Counted from the stretch's first letter, positions 1 to 6,213 are shown. The stretch: DNA of 6,530 nucleotides from a bacterium (GCA_029565375.1 JAKQOF010000108.1:1-6530); one strand, 5' to 3'. Translations and numbers: made by a program. The notes: generated by a model not told the origin, from the sequence alone.

Positions 1-11
1 CCTATTTTTGA

Positions 12-17
12 TACAAT
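12..17 (+). promoter_or_regulatory. Possible -10 box for rpmA
   Basis: TACAAT, preceded by a T-run and G, lies 37 nt before the rpmA start. A transcript starting about 7 nt downstream would keep the AAGGAG ribosome binding site at 41-46 in its leader. A second candidate, TTGATA (8-13) with an extended -10 TGTTATAAA (29-37), would start transcription inside the ribosome binding site and so fits less well. No -35 box can be judged because the window begins here. rpmA may also be co-transcribed from an upstream gene, commonly rplU, that is not in view. Confidence 0.35.
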
Positions 18-54
18 CAATTAGATTTTGTTATAAAAGTAAGGAGTAGACAGT

Positions 55-327
55 ATGTCACACGTCAAAGCAGGTGGTTCATCAAAGAACATCCACAATA
101 ATGCCGGTCAACGACTTGGTGTTAAGCGTTTTGGTGGCCAAGTTGTTCGTACTGGTGAAGTACTCGTCCGCCAAACAGGCTCAACCAAGCTTGCAGGCCC
201 TGGCACGTTCATCAGCAAGGACTTTACTATCCACGCTGCAGTTGACGGTGTCGTCAGCTTCAACAAGGTACGTAAAAGCCGCTTCACAGGTAAAACTGCC
301 CCACGCACACAAGTTGTCGTTAGCTAA
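55..327 (+). CDS. rpmA: Large ribosomal subunit protein bL27
   Basis: This is a 90-residue protein of the 50S ribosomal subunit. In the family, the flexible N-terminus reaches toward the peptidyl transferase centre. The family hallmark is clear: a GGSSKN stretch near the N-terminus (residues 7-12), then QRLGVKRFGGQVV (19-31), then VRQTG (38-42) and a VDGVVSF block (63-69). Length is typical for bL27. The start at 55 is supported by a strong AAGGAG (41-46) 8 nt upstream. The protein begins directly with the MSH-type mature N-terminus, so it lacks the cleavable extension seen in Firmicutes. The central stretch after VRQTG (residues 43-60) departs from the common form containing a PG-NVG-type motif, as expected of a divergent lineage. 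It is usually paired with rplU, which would lie upstream, outside the window. It converges on the unrecognised minus-strand gene at 377-1390. Confidence 0.97.
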   Translation: MSHVKAGGSSKNIHNNAGQRLGVKRFGGQVVRTGEVLVRQTGSTKLAGPGTFISKDFTIHAAVDGVVSFNKVRKSRFTGKTAPRTQVVVS

Positions 328-344
328 TCTCGTTAACACATAAT

Positions 345-373
345 AAAATAACCTCCACTCAGAAGGTTATTTT
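345..373. terminator. Shared bidirectional terminator between convergent genes
   Basis: A 10-bp stem (345-354 pairing with 364-373, arms AAAATAACCT and AGGTTATTTT) encloses a 9-nt loop. T-rich sequence follows the core on both strands. It lies 17 nt after the rpmA stop and 3 nt after the stop of the minus-strand gene ending at 377. This is the standard form of a rho-independent terminator serving both convergent genes. Confidence 0.85.
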
Positions 374-376
374 TAT

Positions 377-1390
377 TTAGTTGATACTGCTATCGAGTAT
401 GTACTCGGCGGCGGCACGGTGCTGTCCCTGAATTGGTTGACCACCAAAGCCGTACTCCGTCTTATCGCTATCCGACTCCTTGTCAGCGTTAAAGCTGCCA
501 TCAATTTTTGCTAATGCCAAAAACGCAGCATATTCTTGGCTGCTAACGCCATCCGTCGGCATTGCGCGTGCGTCAGTTCGTTTTGTTCCGTCCTTTAAGA
601 TTCGATCCCCAAACTTCATAGGAGAAATGCTAGTCATACGACGTAGCTTATCTAACAAATACGTTCCCACCTCATAGCGTAAATCCTCGTCAGTCCGTAA
701 GGCATCAACAGCGTCAAGACTCGCACGATCATAGCCATGCTTATCCAATATCTCGCGCAGAGCTCCATCCCGCTGGAGTGTCGAGCGCAGTTTTGACTCA
801 GCTAATTGTCGAGATGCATCACTTACAAGCTTGTCGTATTCACGTTGCGCTCGCAGTATAGGTCCTTCTTCGACAGCCCGGCGCTGTCGTTCCGCCTCCA
901 CGACATCATCATCTTCAAAAAGATAACTATATTCGTCAGCACCGCGATCTGGTACTTCAGGTCGAACCATTGGCTGAAATAAAGCCGCAAGATGTGGATG
1001 AGACTCTCGTTCTGGTGTGACAACAACGTCATGAAGTTCACTTGCAGCGGATTCTGTTACGTCGTCTGTCGTTGCACTCATCAAATCAAGGAGTTGATTT
1101 GTCATCTCCACGCGTGTTGTTCCAAAATCTTCAACAGTTGCGTTAATTACCCGCGACTGTCCGTTCACTGTCACAATAATACTCTCTTGATCCTGCTCAA
1201 TATCGAAAACGACTTTAAAGTAATTTATATCTAGATCTGTGACTTTACGACCATTTCTTGTAGTAATTCCCGCAAGGAAATTGAAATGTTCTTCTGTTAA
1301 ATCAATTCTAGGTAGTGTTAACACATCAACGCGAGACTCTGACTGCTCGGATTGCTGTTGGTGGCGTGCTTCAGAGGGATTATGTGTCAT
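377..1390 (-). CDS. Unrecognised 337-residue soluble protein
   Basis: I do not recognise this protein and assign no function. It has no signal peptide or membrane segment, so it is probably cytoplasmic. Residues 1-20 are polar and rich in Gln, Ser and Glu. Residues 21-105 look like a compact alpha/beta unit with short hydrophobic strands such as FKVVFDI (58-64) and SIIVTVNG (70-77). Residues 106-165 are acidic and low in hydrophobics, probably a linker, with an acidic run at 159-163. Residues 163-252 are charged and helical, with many Arg, Glu and Leu. The C-terminus (280-337) has a short helix followed by a Gly- and Asp-rich tail. Its length and unbroken frame, its own promoter (1419-1447) and a terminator support a real gene. 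The ATG at 1390 has no good ribosome binding site; AAAAGG lies too far upstream. It may be lineage-specific. Confidence 0.85.
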   Translation of the reverse strand: MTHNPSEARHQQQSEQSESRVDVLTLPRIDLTEEHFNFLAGITTRNGRKVTDLDINYFKVVFDIEQDQESIIVTVNGQSRVINATVEDFGTTRVEMTNQLLDLMSATTDDVTESAASELHDVVVTPERESHPHLAALFQPMVRPEVPDRGADEYSYLFEDDDVVEAERQRRAVEEGPILRAQREYDKLVSDASRQLAESKLRSTLQRDGALREILDKHGYDRASLDAVDALRTDEDLRYEVGTYLLDKLRRMTSISPMKFGDRILKDGTKRTDARAMPTDGVSSQEYAAFLALAKIDGSFNADKESDSDKTEYGFGGQPIQGQHRAAAEYILDSSIN

Positions 1391-1418
1391 ATTTTTTGTT
1401 ATTAATGCCTTTTATATA

Positions 1419-1447
1419 ACTATAGCATAAGCTAGATAAAAAATCAA
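1419..1447 (-). promoter_or_regulatory. Promoter of the 337-residue gene
   Basis: Read on the minus strand, TTGATT (1442-1447) and TATAGT (1419-1424) are separated by exactly 17 nt. TGC directly before the -10 makes an extended -10 element. The predicted transcript begins about 20 nt before the ATG at 1390. The -35 box lies inside the T-tract of the response regulator terminator (1436-1462). Confidence 0.7.
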
Positions 1448-1462
1448 CCCCTTACCAAGGGG
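1436..1462 (-). terminator. Terminator after the response regulator gene
   Basis: On the minus strand a 6-bp stem, CCCCTT and AAGGGG with a GGT loop (1448-1462), is followed by TTGATTTTTTAT. It lies 28 nt after the stop codon at 1491. The stem is short but GC-rich and the T-tract is good. It should end transcription arriving from the response regulator and the protease gene. Confidence 0.75.
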
Positions 1463-1490
1463 AGTCACGCGTACTCAATCAGAATCAATA

Positions 1491-1886
1491 CTACTCGGGC
1501 TTCGTCTCAAGCATGCCAAGGTGAAACTTCACTCGCTCCACGACATCCCCAATTACTACCTGTGACTTTACCAAATAGTCGTCAACACCCAGCGCTTCGG
1601 CACGTTCTTTGTCCTTTGGCTGACTGAGCGCAGTCAACATAATGATACGGATATTCCCTGTCTCAGGAGTATTACGCAAAATATCAAGGACATCAAATCC
1701 ACTAATCTTTGGCATCATTGCATCCAGCAAAATAAGGTCAGGTTTAAAGTCGATCGCTGCAGACAACGCGTCTTCACCGTTATTAACTTCACGAACCTCA
1801 AAGCCCTCAAGCTCCATACGTGACTTGTATACACCCGACAGCGCGACGTCGTCTTCAACCAGTAACAGCTTCTTTTTGCTATCCAT
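1491..1886 (-). CDS. Receiver-only (CheY-like) response regulator
   Basis: This 131-residue protein consists of a single receiver domain with no DNA-binding or enzymatic output domain, so it probably acts by protein contact after phosphorylation by a histidine kinase. The conserved sites are present: acidic pocket EDD at 11-13, phospho-acceptor D55 in LILLDAMMP, switch Thr85 in IIMLTA, and Lys107 in YLVKS. The usual Pro after that Lys is replaced by Ser, a modest deviation. It starts 54 nt after the protease stop (1941) and may be read through from it. Alternatively TAAGAT (1896-1901) lies 9 nt before the ATG, the same spacing as at ftsE and the hydrolase gene, though it lacks a clear -35. 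An AAAGG sits close to the start (1891-1895). A strong terminator follows. No kinase is in the window, so its partner and output are unknown. Confidence 0.93.
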   Translation of the reverse strand: MDSKKKLLLVEDDVALSGVYKSRMELEGFEVREVNNGEDALSAAIDFKPDLILLDAMMPKISGFDVLDILRNTPETGNIRIIMLTALSQPKDKERAEALGVDDYLVKSQVVIGDVVERVKFHLGMLETKPE

Positions 1887-1940
1887 TATGCCTTTATCTT
1901 ACTACACTTGCCCCGTGAAGCACAAGCGAGATGACCATCC

Positions 1941-3167
1941 TTACAGATTAAGTTCTTTCTTTGCAGCAACAAGTTGGGGGTCGTTGCCCGCGTCCAAATC
2001 TGCCTGCGTCAATGCAACAAGGACATCAGGCGTAATGCCCTCGGTGGTAATGTTGTTGCCATTCGGTGTGTACCAGCGTGCCACAGTCACCTTTAACTGC
2101 GCTCCCTCTGGAAGTGATATGAGCTTCTGCACACTGCCCTTTCCAAAGGTCTTTTCTCCCACCAATTTAGCGACCTTATAGTCCTGCAATGCACCGGCAA
2201 CAATCTCACTTGCACTAGCACTGCTGCCATTAACCAGTACGACTGTTGGTAGCCCTGCGAGCAGTGCATTATTACCTGCCTTGACTGTCTCTGCGACATC
2301 ACCCTGTCGACGTTCTGTCACAACAACTTTACCATCCAACCATAGCCCAGCGACATCTTGTGCTGCATCAACATAGCCGCCGCCATTACCACGGAGGTCA
2401 AGTATCACGCTTTTTACGCCAGCATTTTTAAACTCTTTTGCAGCGGCTTTCGCGAGCGTACCAGTCTCGCTATCAAAGCGTGTTATTGTCAGCGTACCAA
2501 TACCATCGTTGATTGCCGAGGTGACGCTTGGATTGGTCACAATCGCTCGGGTGACGTTAAATTCCTTTGTTTCAGTCCCTCGCTTAATCGACAACTTGAC
2601 TGTCGTACCAGCCTCACCACGAATCAGCGCAACCGCTTGCTCAACGCTCAGTCCTGTTGTTGTTTGGTCATTAACACTCAGCACAGTATCACCAGCGGCG
2701 AGCCCTGCGACCTGTGCAGGATTATCCTTCAATACACGAATAATCGTAATGTTGCCACTACGCATGCTGATTTCGGCACCAATACCGCCGCCAATCGTAC
2801 CAGAAAGGTCGTTATCAAACTCACTCACCTCTTTGGCGTTCATAAAGAGCGTATATGCGTCGTTCGCTGCACTCACCAAACCGCGATTCGCGCCTTCAAC
2901 AAGTGCCTTGTCGTCAAGTGATCCATCAAAGTTGCCCTTCAGCGCTTTGTAGGTTGCCTGAACAGAGCTGAGGTCAACATCGTCTGCAGCAACTCGCAGT
3001 CCAAAGATCGGACCTACCAGCGCAACAATTTGATTACTGCGCGTGCCAGCGAAAAAGCTCGCTATAACAATCGCACCGACAATAATAAATAACAGGTTAC
3101 CTGACAGCGGCTTTTTGACAGCCTTTTCATCACTACCTACTTTTCTGACACGTAACTTCCTCGCCAT
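1941..3167 (-). CDS. ctpA: S41 family C-terminal processing protease (CtpA-like)
   Basis: This 408-residue membrane-anchored serine protease should cleave proteins near their C-termini on the outer face of the membrane. A short basic cytoplasmic N-terminus (1-21) is followed by one membrane segment (about 22-41). A PDZ domain lies at about 122-210, with GIGAEI at 128-133 and a typical GDTVLSVND block (159-167). The peptidase core spans about 220-385, with the substrate-binding strand ILDLRGNGGG (255-264). The catalytic Ser is S318 in SSASASEI and the catalytic Lys is K343 in TFGKGSVQ. They are 25 residues apart, as in the plant D1 protease, and Q347 completes the site, so it should be active. 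The C-terminus is short, with no added domain. The start at 3167 is set by AGGGGAG (3172-3178). It lies 88 nt after the hydrolase gene stop, with a candidate promoter and a dyad in between. The substrate is unknown. Confidence 0.96.
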   Translation of the reverse strand: MARKLRVRKVGSDEKAVKKPLSGNLLFIIVGAIVIASFFAGTRSNQIVALVGPIFGLRVAADDVDLSSVQATYKALKGNFDGSLDDKALVEGANRGLVSAANDAYTLFMNAKEVSEFDNDLSGTIGGGIGAEISMRSGNITIIRVLKDNPAQVAGLAAGDTVLSVNDQTTTGLSVEQAVALIRGEAGTTVKLSIKRGTETKEFNVTRAIVTNPSVTSAINDGIGTLTITRFDSETGTLAKAAAKEFKNAGVKSVILDLRGNGGGYVDAAQDVAGLWLDGKVVVTERRQGDVAETVKAGNNALLAGLPTVVLVNGSSASASEIVAGALQDYKVAKLVGEKTFGKGSVQKLISLPEGAQLKVTVARWYTPNGNNITTEGITPDVLVALTQADLDAGNDPQLVAAKKELNL

Positions 3168-3202
3168 AATGCTCCCCTATTTGCAGTCAATAATTCCTTA
3201 TA

Positions 3203-3208
3203 AGTATA
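3203..3208 (-). promoter_or_regulatory. Candidate -10 box for ctpA
   Basis: On the minus strand TATACT lies 35 nt before the ctpA ATG. Its predicted start site gives a leader of about 29 nt that holds the strong AGGGGAG ribosome binding site. No convincing -35 is seen 16-18 nt upstream. The box overlaps one arm of the dyad at 3205-3234, which could allow an activator or repressor to control it. Confidence 0.45.
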
Positions 3209-3234
3209 GCGCACTCCAGGGTGAGTACGCTATA
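3205..3234. repeat. Dyad between the hydrolase gene and ctpA
   Basis: Two 12-nt arms (3205-3216 and 3223-3234) pair at 11 of 12 positions around a 6-nt loop. The outer 7 bp, TATAGCG and CGCTATA, are perfect. The dyad starts 22 nt past the hydrolase gene stop. On the minus strand no real T-run follows, so it is a poor rho-independent terminator, and it overlaps the ctpA -10 box. It may be an operator, an RNA 3'-end stabiliser or a weak terminator. The sequence cannot decide. Confidence 0.6.
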
Positions 3235-3255
3235 GAAGTTATGCTTTACTACTGA

Positions 3256-4464
3256 TTATGGCTTTGAGTATTGGTTAAAGAAGTTTGACGACAACCACAT
3301 CTCACTGTACATACCATATCCTGCACCATAGTCGTAATTATACTGACTAACAAGCACCTTTGATCCGTCAGCGCTGACATCCTCGACATATGCGGTGTGA
3401 CCAGGGTTTGATCCGCTTGAGTATGGTGCGCTGTAAGTGCCCCAAAGCGACGCAACAGATCCTGGTTGTGGTGTACGACCAAGGTCAGTCCAACCATGAC
3501 GAACAACAAGATTATAGGCAGCACTACCGCCGTTACCAAGATCATCGTAATACACGTTCACAGCCTTTGCGACGCGATACGCAACAAAGCTAACACACTG
3601 TCGGCATCCATATCCGAGACCATCACCACCATTACCATCAGACCCTTCAGTCGACATATAGCCTAGCATCGGACAATTACCATTGTTCCATGGATAGCCA
3701 GGAAGTGACCCTCCATCAACCAGCGTATACCCACCGGTAGACGTTGTACGAGCGCGTAAGGCCGCTTGCGTTGCCTTGGCTGCAGCAATCTGCGCTGTAC
3801 TACTACCAATAAGTTGCTGGTAGGCAGATTCGTCATTGTTCGTCTTGCTCAGTAAACTTTGTTGTTCGTTCTGTTTTGCAACCAACGAGTCACGAGAACT
3901 CTTTTGTTGTGTGAGAATCTTTTCTACATCAGTCTTCTGTATGTCGAGTTGCGCCTTCAAATCTTTAATTGTTTTGATAGTACTGGTCAGCTCATCACGA
4001 ATTGAATTGCGATATTCTTGTTTATCCAAGTACTGGCTAATGTTCTTGCTGCTCGCAATCATCTCAATTGGCGAAATTTTTTGATCAACATACAAGTTAG
4101 CAATCGTTGTTCCCAATGCGTCCTGGCTGTCCTTAATCTTTTTCTCGTTCGCTGCGATGTCGATAACCAGCTGGTCGTACTTCGTCTGGTTTAAGTCAAT
4201 TTGCGCTTGTAGCGCAGCTTTTTCGTTAGCGATTTGCGCCAGGGCGGACTGCAACGTGGCTGCTTGACTGTTTAATCGATCAGCTTCGGCTTGATACCTA
4301 CTAATGTCTTGCTGCAAGGCACGAATCTTCTCATCGTACTGATCTGCAAACGCAGGCATCATAGACTGAAGCGGTGCGACAAACGCAAAAACGGCTACCA
4401 TCAACACCAACAATGACTTCTGTATAAAAGATGTGGAGCGTTGTGTGGCGGTACGTAGCTTCAT
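3256..4464 (-). CDS. Secreted coiled-coil CHAP-domain peptidoglycan hydrolase (PcsB-like)
   Basis: This 402-residue exported protein probably cuts peptidoglycan during cell division. It has a signal peptide: a basic N-terminus (to Lys16), a hydrophobic core (17-33) and an AFA cleavage-type motif at 38-40, just before DQ. Residues about 43-235 form a long Gln/Ala/Lys-rich coiled coil, broken near 120-145 by a less helical stretch (YVDQKISPIEMI), as in PcsB-type hydrolases where the coiled coil meets FtsX. The CHAP domain covers about 255-402. Its catalytic Cys is C290 in CRQCVSFVAYR, its His is H356 in NPGHTAYVED, and E361 or N376 may complete the site. C264 and C287 are two extra Cys near the active site and could form a disulfide. 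CHAP enzymes are amidases or endopeptidases; which one applies here is not clear. The gene lies directly after ftsX with its own consensus promoter (4474-4502) and a nearly leaderless start. Confidence 0.93.
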   Translation of the reverse strand: MKLRTATQRSTSFIQKSLLVLMVAVFAFVAPLQSMMPAFADQYDEKIRALQQDISRYQAEADRLNSQAATLQSALAQIANEKAALQAQIDLNQTKYDQLVIDIAANEKKIKDSQDALGTTIANLYVDQKISPIEMIASSKNISQYLDKQEYRNSIRDELTSTIKTIKDLKAQLDIQKTDVEKILTQQKSSRDSLVAKQNEQQSLLSKTNNDESAYQQLIGSSTAQIAAAKATQAALRARTTSTGGYTLVDGGSLPGYPWNNGNCPMLGYMSTEGSDGNGGDGLGYGCRQCVSFVAYRVAKAVNVYYDDLGNGGSAAYNLVVRHGWTDLGRTPQPGSVASLWGTYSAPYSSGSNPGHTAYVEDVSADGSKVLVSQYNYDYGAGYGMYSEMWLSSNFFNQYSKP

Positions 4465-4473
4465 AGTGAGCTA

Positions 4474-4502
4474 ATTGTAGCAAAGCATAAGCCTTTTGTC
4501 AA
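4474..4502 (-). promoter_or_regulatory. Consensus promoter of the CHAP hydrolase gene
   Basis: On the minus strand, TTGACA (4497-4502) and TACAAT (4474-4479) are separated by exactly 17 nt, with TGC before the -10 giving an extended element. The -10 ends 9 nt before the ATG at 4464, so transcription should begin at or within about 2-3 nt of the start codon. No ribosome binding site is possible in such a leader. This is the strongest housekeeping-type promoter in the window and lets the hydrolase be expressed separately from ftsEX. Confidence 0.85.
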
Positions 4503-4527
4503 GCTCGTGACATCTGTTAGAGCTTGA
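4499..4527. repeat. Inverted repeat spanning the ftsX stop codon
   Basis: Eight-bp arms TCAAGCTC (4499-4506) and GAGCTTGA (4520-4527) pair around a 13-nt loop. The ftsX stop codon (4517-4519) lies in the loop and one arm overlaps the -35 box of the hydrolase promoter. No T-run follows on the minus strand, so it is not a standard terminator. It may be an mRNA 3' hairpin, a binding site or chance. Confidence 0.4.
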
Positions 4528-5500
4528 GATAACGACGCGTCGCAAGCAGTGACGAAATGACGCCAATAATTGCGCCTGCGATGATCATCGCCAAGAGTAC
4601 AAATCCGATGTAATATGTCACAAAGTTGATAACTGGCTGAATAGAAACCTCTGCGTCAGCAAGTGCAGGTGCAATGCCATACAGCAGTGCAACGCCAATG
4701 CCAGTTACCAAAATCGCGGCGATAAAGCCATAGACAATCGCCTCAACGACAAACGGCCCACGAATAAACGAACTGTCTGCACCGATCAGCTTCATCATCT
4801 GAATCTCTTCCTTACGGTTAAAGATCGCCATACGAATCGTGTTAAAGATAATCAGCGATGATATAGCAACAAATATGGTACCGACAATAATGCCTGCTTG
4901 TTCAGCAAAGCTGACTGCATTACCAATCTTGGCAATCGTCTCTTTGCGCTCACCGGCAAACGACGGTTTACGTGTTGGGTCAAGGTATTGCTGCAAGTTC
5001 TCGTTGGTGTCAACAAAATTACTTAGCTGCGTTGTGTCATTAATGTTCTCGACGATAACCCGCAGAACACCTGGGTTCTTGTTAGTCGCCTCTTTCAGCG
5101 CCTCCAAATATTGCAAGTCGTTTTTGTTCTCCTCGGCAATAATCTCGCGGGCTTCAGTAGCACTGACAAAGGTCACCGAGCGAACAGACGATAACTTTTG
5201 TAGATCTTGGCTAATTGCATCGGCCTGCTCGTCAGTTGTCTCGGTCTTTAAATAGATCGACATGTCGACTTTATTGCGCAGATCCCCTACTGTCTCTGCC
5301 AAAATAGAGCGTGCTGCGACAGCGCTAAAGATAATCAACAATGTAATGGTCATGACGGCCGTTGCCGCAATGGTCAGCCAAGCGTTACGCGTAAAGTTGT
5401 TAACACCATAGCGGCACATGCGAATGAACGTCAACCACTTTCGGCGACTTTGCTTTTGCTTTGAAAACGCTTTTGCGTCTAACTTTTGCTTCTTACTCAT
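4517..5500 (-). CDS. ftsX: Cell division protein FtsX
   Basis: This 327-residue integral membrane protein is the partner of FtsE. The FtsEX complex uses ATP to switch on peptidoglycan hydrolases at the division site rather than to move a substrate. The topology matches the family: a basic cytoplasmic N-terminus (1-40), TM1 at about 42-63, a large extracellular domain (64-200) that is the hydrolase-binding region in relatives, TM2 at 203-221, a cytoplasmic loop with the family motif RKEEIQMMKLIGA (229-241), TM3 at about 250-274, and TM4 at about 293-320 with a short basic tail. The length is typical. Its ATG overlaps the ftsE stop by 4 bp (ATGA, 5497-5500), and AAGGGG lies about 10 nt upstream inside ftsE, so the two are translationally coupled. 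The likely hydrolase target follows 52 nt downstream. Confidence 0.96.
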   Translation of the reverse strand: MSKKQKLDAKAFSKQKQSRRKWLTFIRMCRYGVNNFTRNAWLTIAATAVMTITLLIIFSAVAARSILAETVGDLRNKVDMSIYLKTETTDEQADAISQDLQKLSSVRSVTFVSATEAREIIAEENKNDLQYLEALKEATNKNPGVLRVIVENINDTTQLSNFVDTNENLQQYLDPTRKPSFAGERKETIAKIGNAVSFAEQAGIIVGTIFVAISSLIIFNTIRMAIFNRKEEIQMMKLIGADSSFIRGPFVVEAIVYGFIAAILVTGIGVALLYGIAPALADAEVSIQPVINFVTYYIGFVLLAMIIAGAIIGVISSLLATRRYLKL

Positions 5501-6195
5501 GACTGTGCAGCCCCTTGGCGATAACTCCCAACGGACTGGTCACCGGTAATCTTGCCGTGATCAAGTGTAATCACGCGCTTTTTCAACTTGTTCACAATCT
5601 CAACGTTATGCGTTGTCAGTAGTACTGTCGTACCATACTTGTTAATCTTCTCTAGCAACCGGACAATATCCCAGCTGTGCTTTGGATCGAGATTGCCTGT
5701 TGGCTCGTCTGCAATCAAAATCTTTGGCTGACGCACAACAGCACGAGCGATTGCCACACGTTGACGCTCACCACCAGATAACTGATGCGGAAATTGCTTC
5801 TCTTTACCAGTCAGTCCAACCAATTCTATTACCTTTGGGACGGTATTTTTAATCTCACGACTAGTCATACCGGCGATCTCGAGTGCAAATGCAACATTTT
5901 CAAACACGGTGCGTTGCGGCAACAATTTAAAGTCCTGAAAGACCACACCAATCTTGCGGCGCAGTAGTGGAATTTGGCTGTCCTTCAACGTGTCGTAGTC
6001 AATGCCACCAACAACAATCTTGCCACTGGTCGGCTTTTCTTCACGTGTCAGTAGTTTTAATAACGTCGACTTACCTGCTCCACTGGTGCCAACAAGAATA
6101 ACGAACTCGCGCGGTTCGACAAATAAACTCATGCGATTTATGGCCGGCTCTAAGTCTTTGCCGTATGTTTTCGTAACCCTATCTAACAGTATCAT
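5497..6195 (-). CDS. ftsE: Cell division ATP-binding protein FtsE
   Basis: This 232-residue cytoplasmic ABC-type ATPase powers FtsX. All ABC motifs are intact: Walker A GTSGAGKST (36-44), Q-loop Q87 in VVFQDFKLL, signature LSGGERQ (139-145), Walker B ILIADE (159-164), D-loop GNLD (167-170) and switch His196 in TTHN. The start MILLDRVTKTYG and the DFKLLP segment (88-93) after the Q-loop are typical of FtsE rather than of related LolD or MacB-type exporters, and the next gene, ftsX, settles the call. Length is normal. The ATG at 6195 lies 9 nt after a perfect TATAAT, so the mRNA is probably nearly leaderless; no ribosome binding site is seen. It is the first gene of the ftsE-ftsX unit. No other gene lies between it and the foreign-looking DNA to its right. 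Confidence 0.97.
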   Translation of the reverse strand: MILLDRVTKTYGKDLEPAINRMSLFVEPREFVILVGTSGAGKSTLLKLLTREEKPTSGKIVVGGIDYDTLKDSQIPLLRRKIGVVFQDFKLLPQRTVFENVAFALEIAGMTSREIKNTVPKVIELVGLTGKEKQFPHQLSGGERQRVAIARAVVRQPKILIADEPTGNLDPKHSWDIVRLLEKINKYGTTVLLTTHNVEIVNKLKKRVITLDHGKITGDQSVGSYRQGAAQS

Positions 6196-6204
6196 TTGAT
6201 GTCT

Positions 6205-6213
6205 ATTATAGCA
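6205..6213 (-). promoter_or_regulatory. Extended -10 promoter of ftsEX
   Basis: On the minus strand TGCTATAAT is a perfect extended -10, ending 9 nt before the ftsE ATG. The region 17 nt upstream (ATATCA) is a weak -35, which an extended -10 can offset. As at the hydrolase gene, transcription should start within a few nt of the ATG, giving a leaderless or near-leaderless mRNA. GCTTATGC precedes and overlaps the TGC. Confidence 0.75.

Noticed and set aside
8..37. TTGATA with 18-nt spacing to TGTTATAAA as the rpmA promoter
   Set aside because: Its predicted start, near position 44, would cut the AAGGAG ribosome binding site, so the upstream TACAAT is preferred.
1887..1940. Terminator between ctpA and the response regulator
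   Set aside because: Only a 4-bp pairing (CTTG/CAAG) with no T-run is visible, so read-through from ctpA is more likely.
1642..2952. Long open frames on the plus strand opposite the response regulator and ctpA (1642-2181, 2358-2921, 2509-2952)
   Set aside because: They lie antisense to genes with intact catalytic motifs, show no family features and have Cys- and Thr-rich or low-complexity compositions typical of shadow frames.
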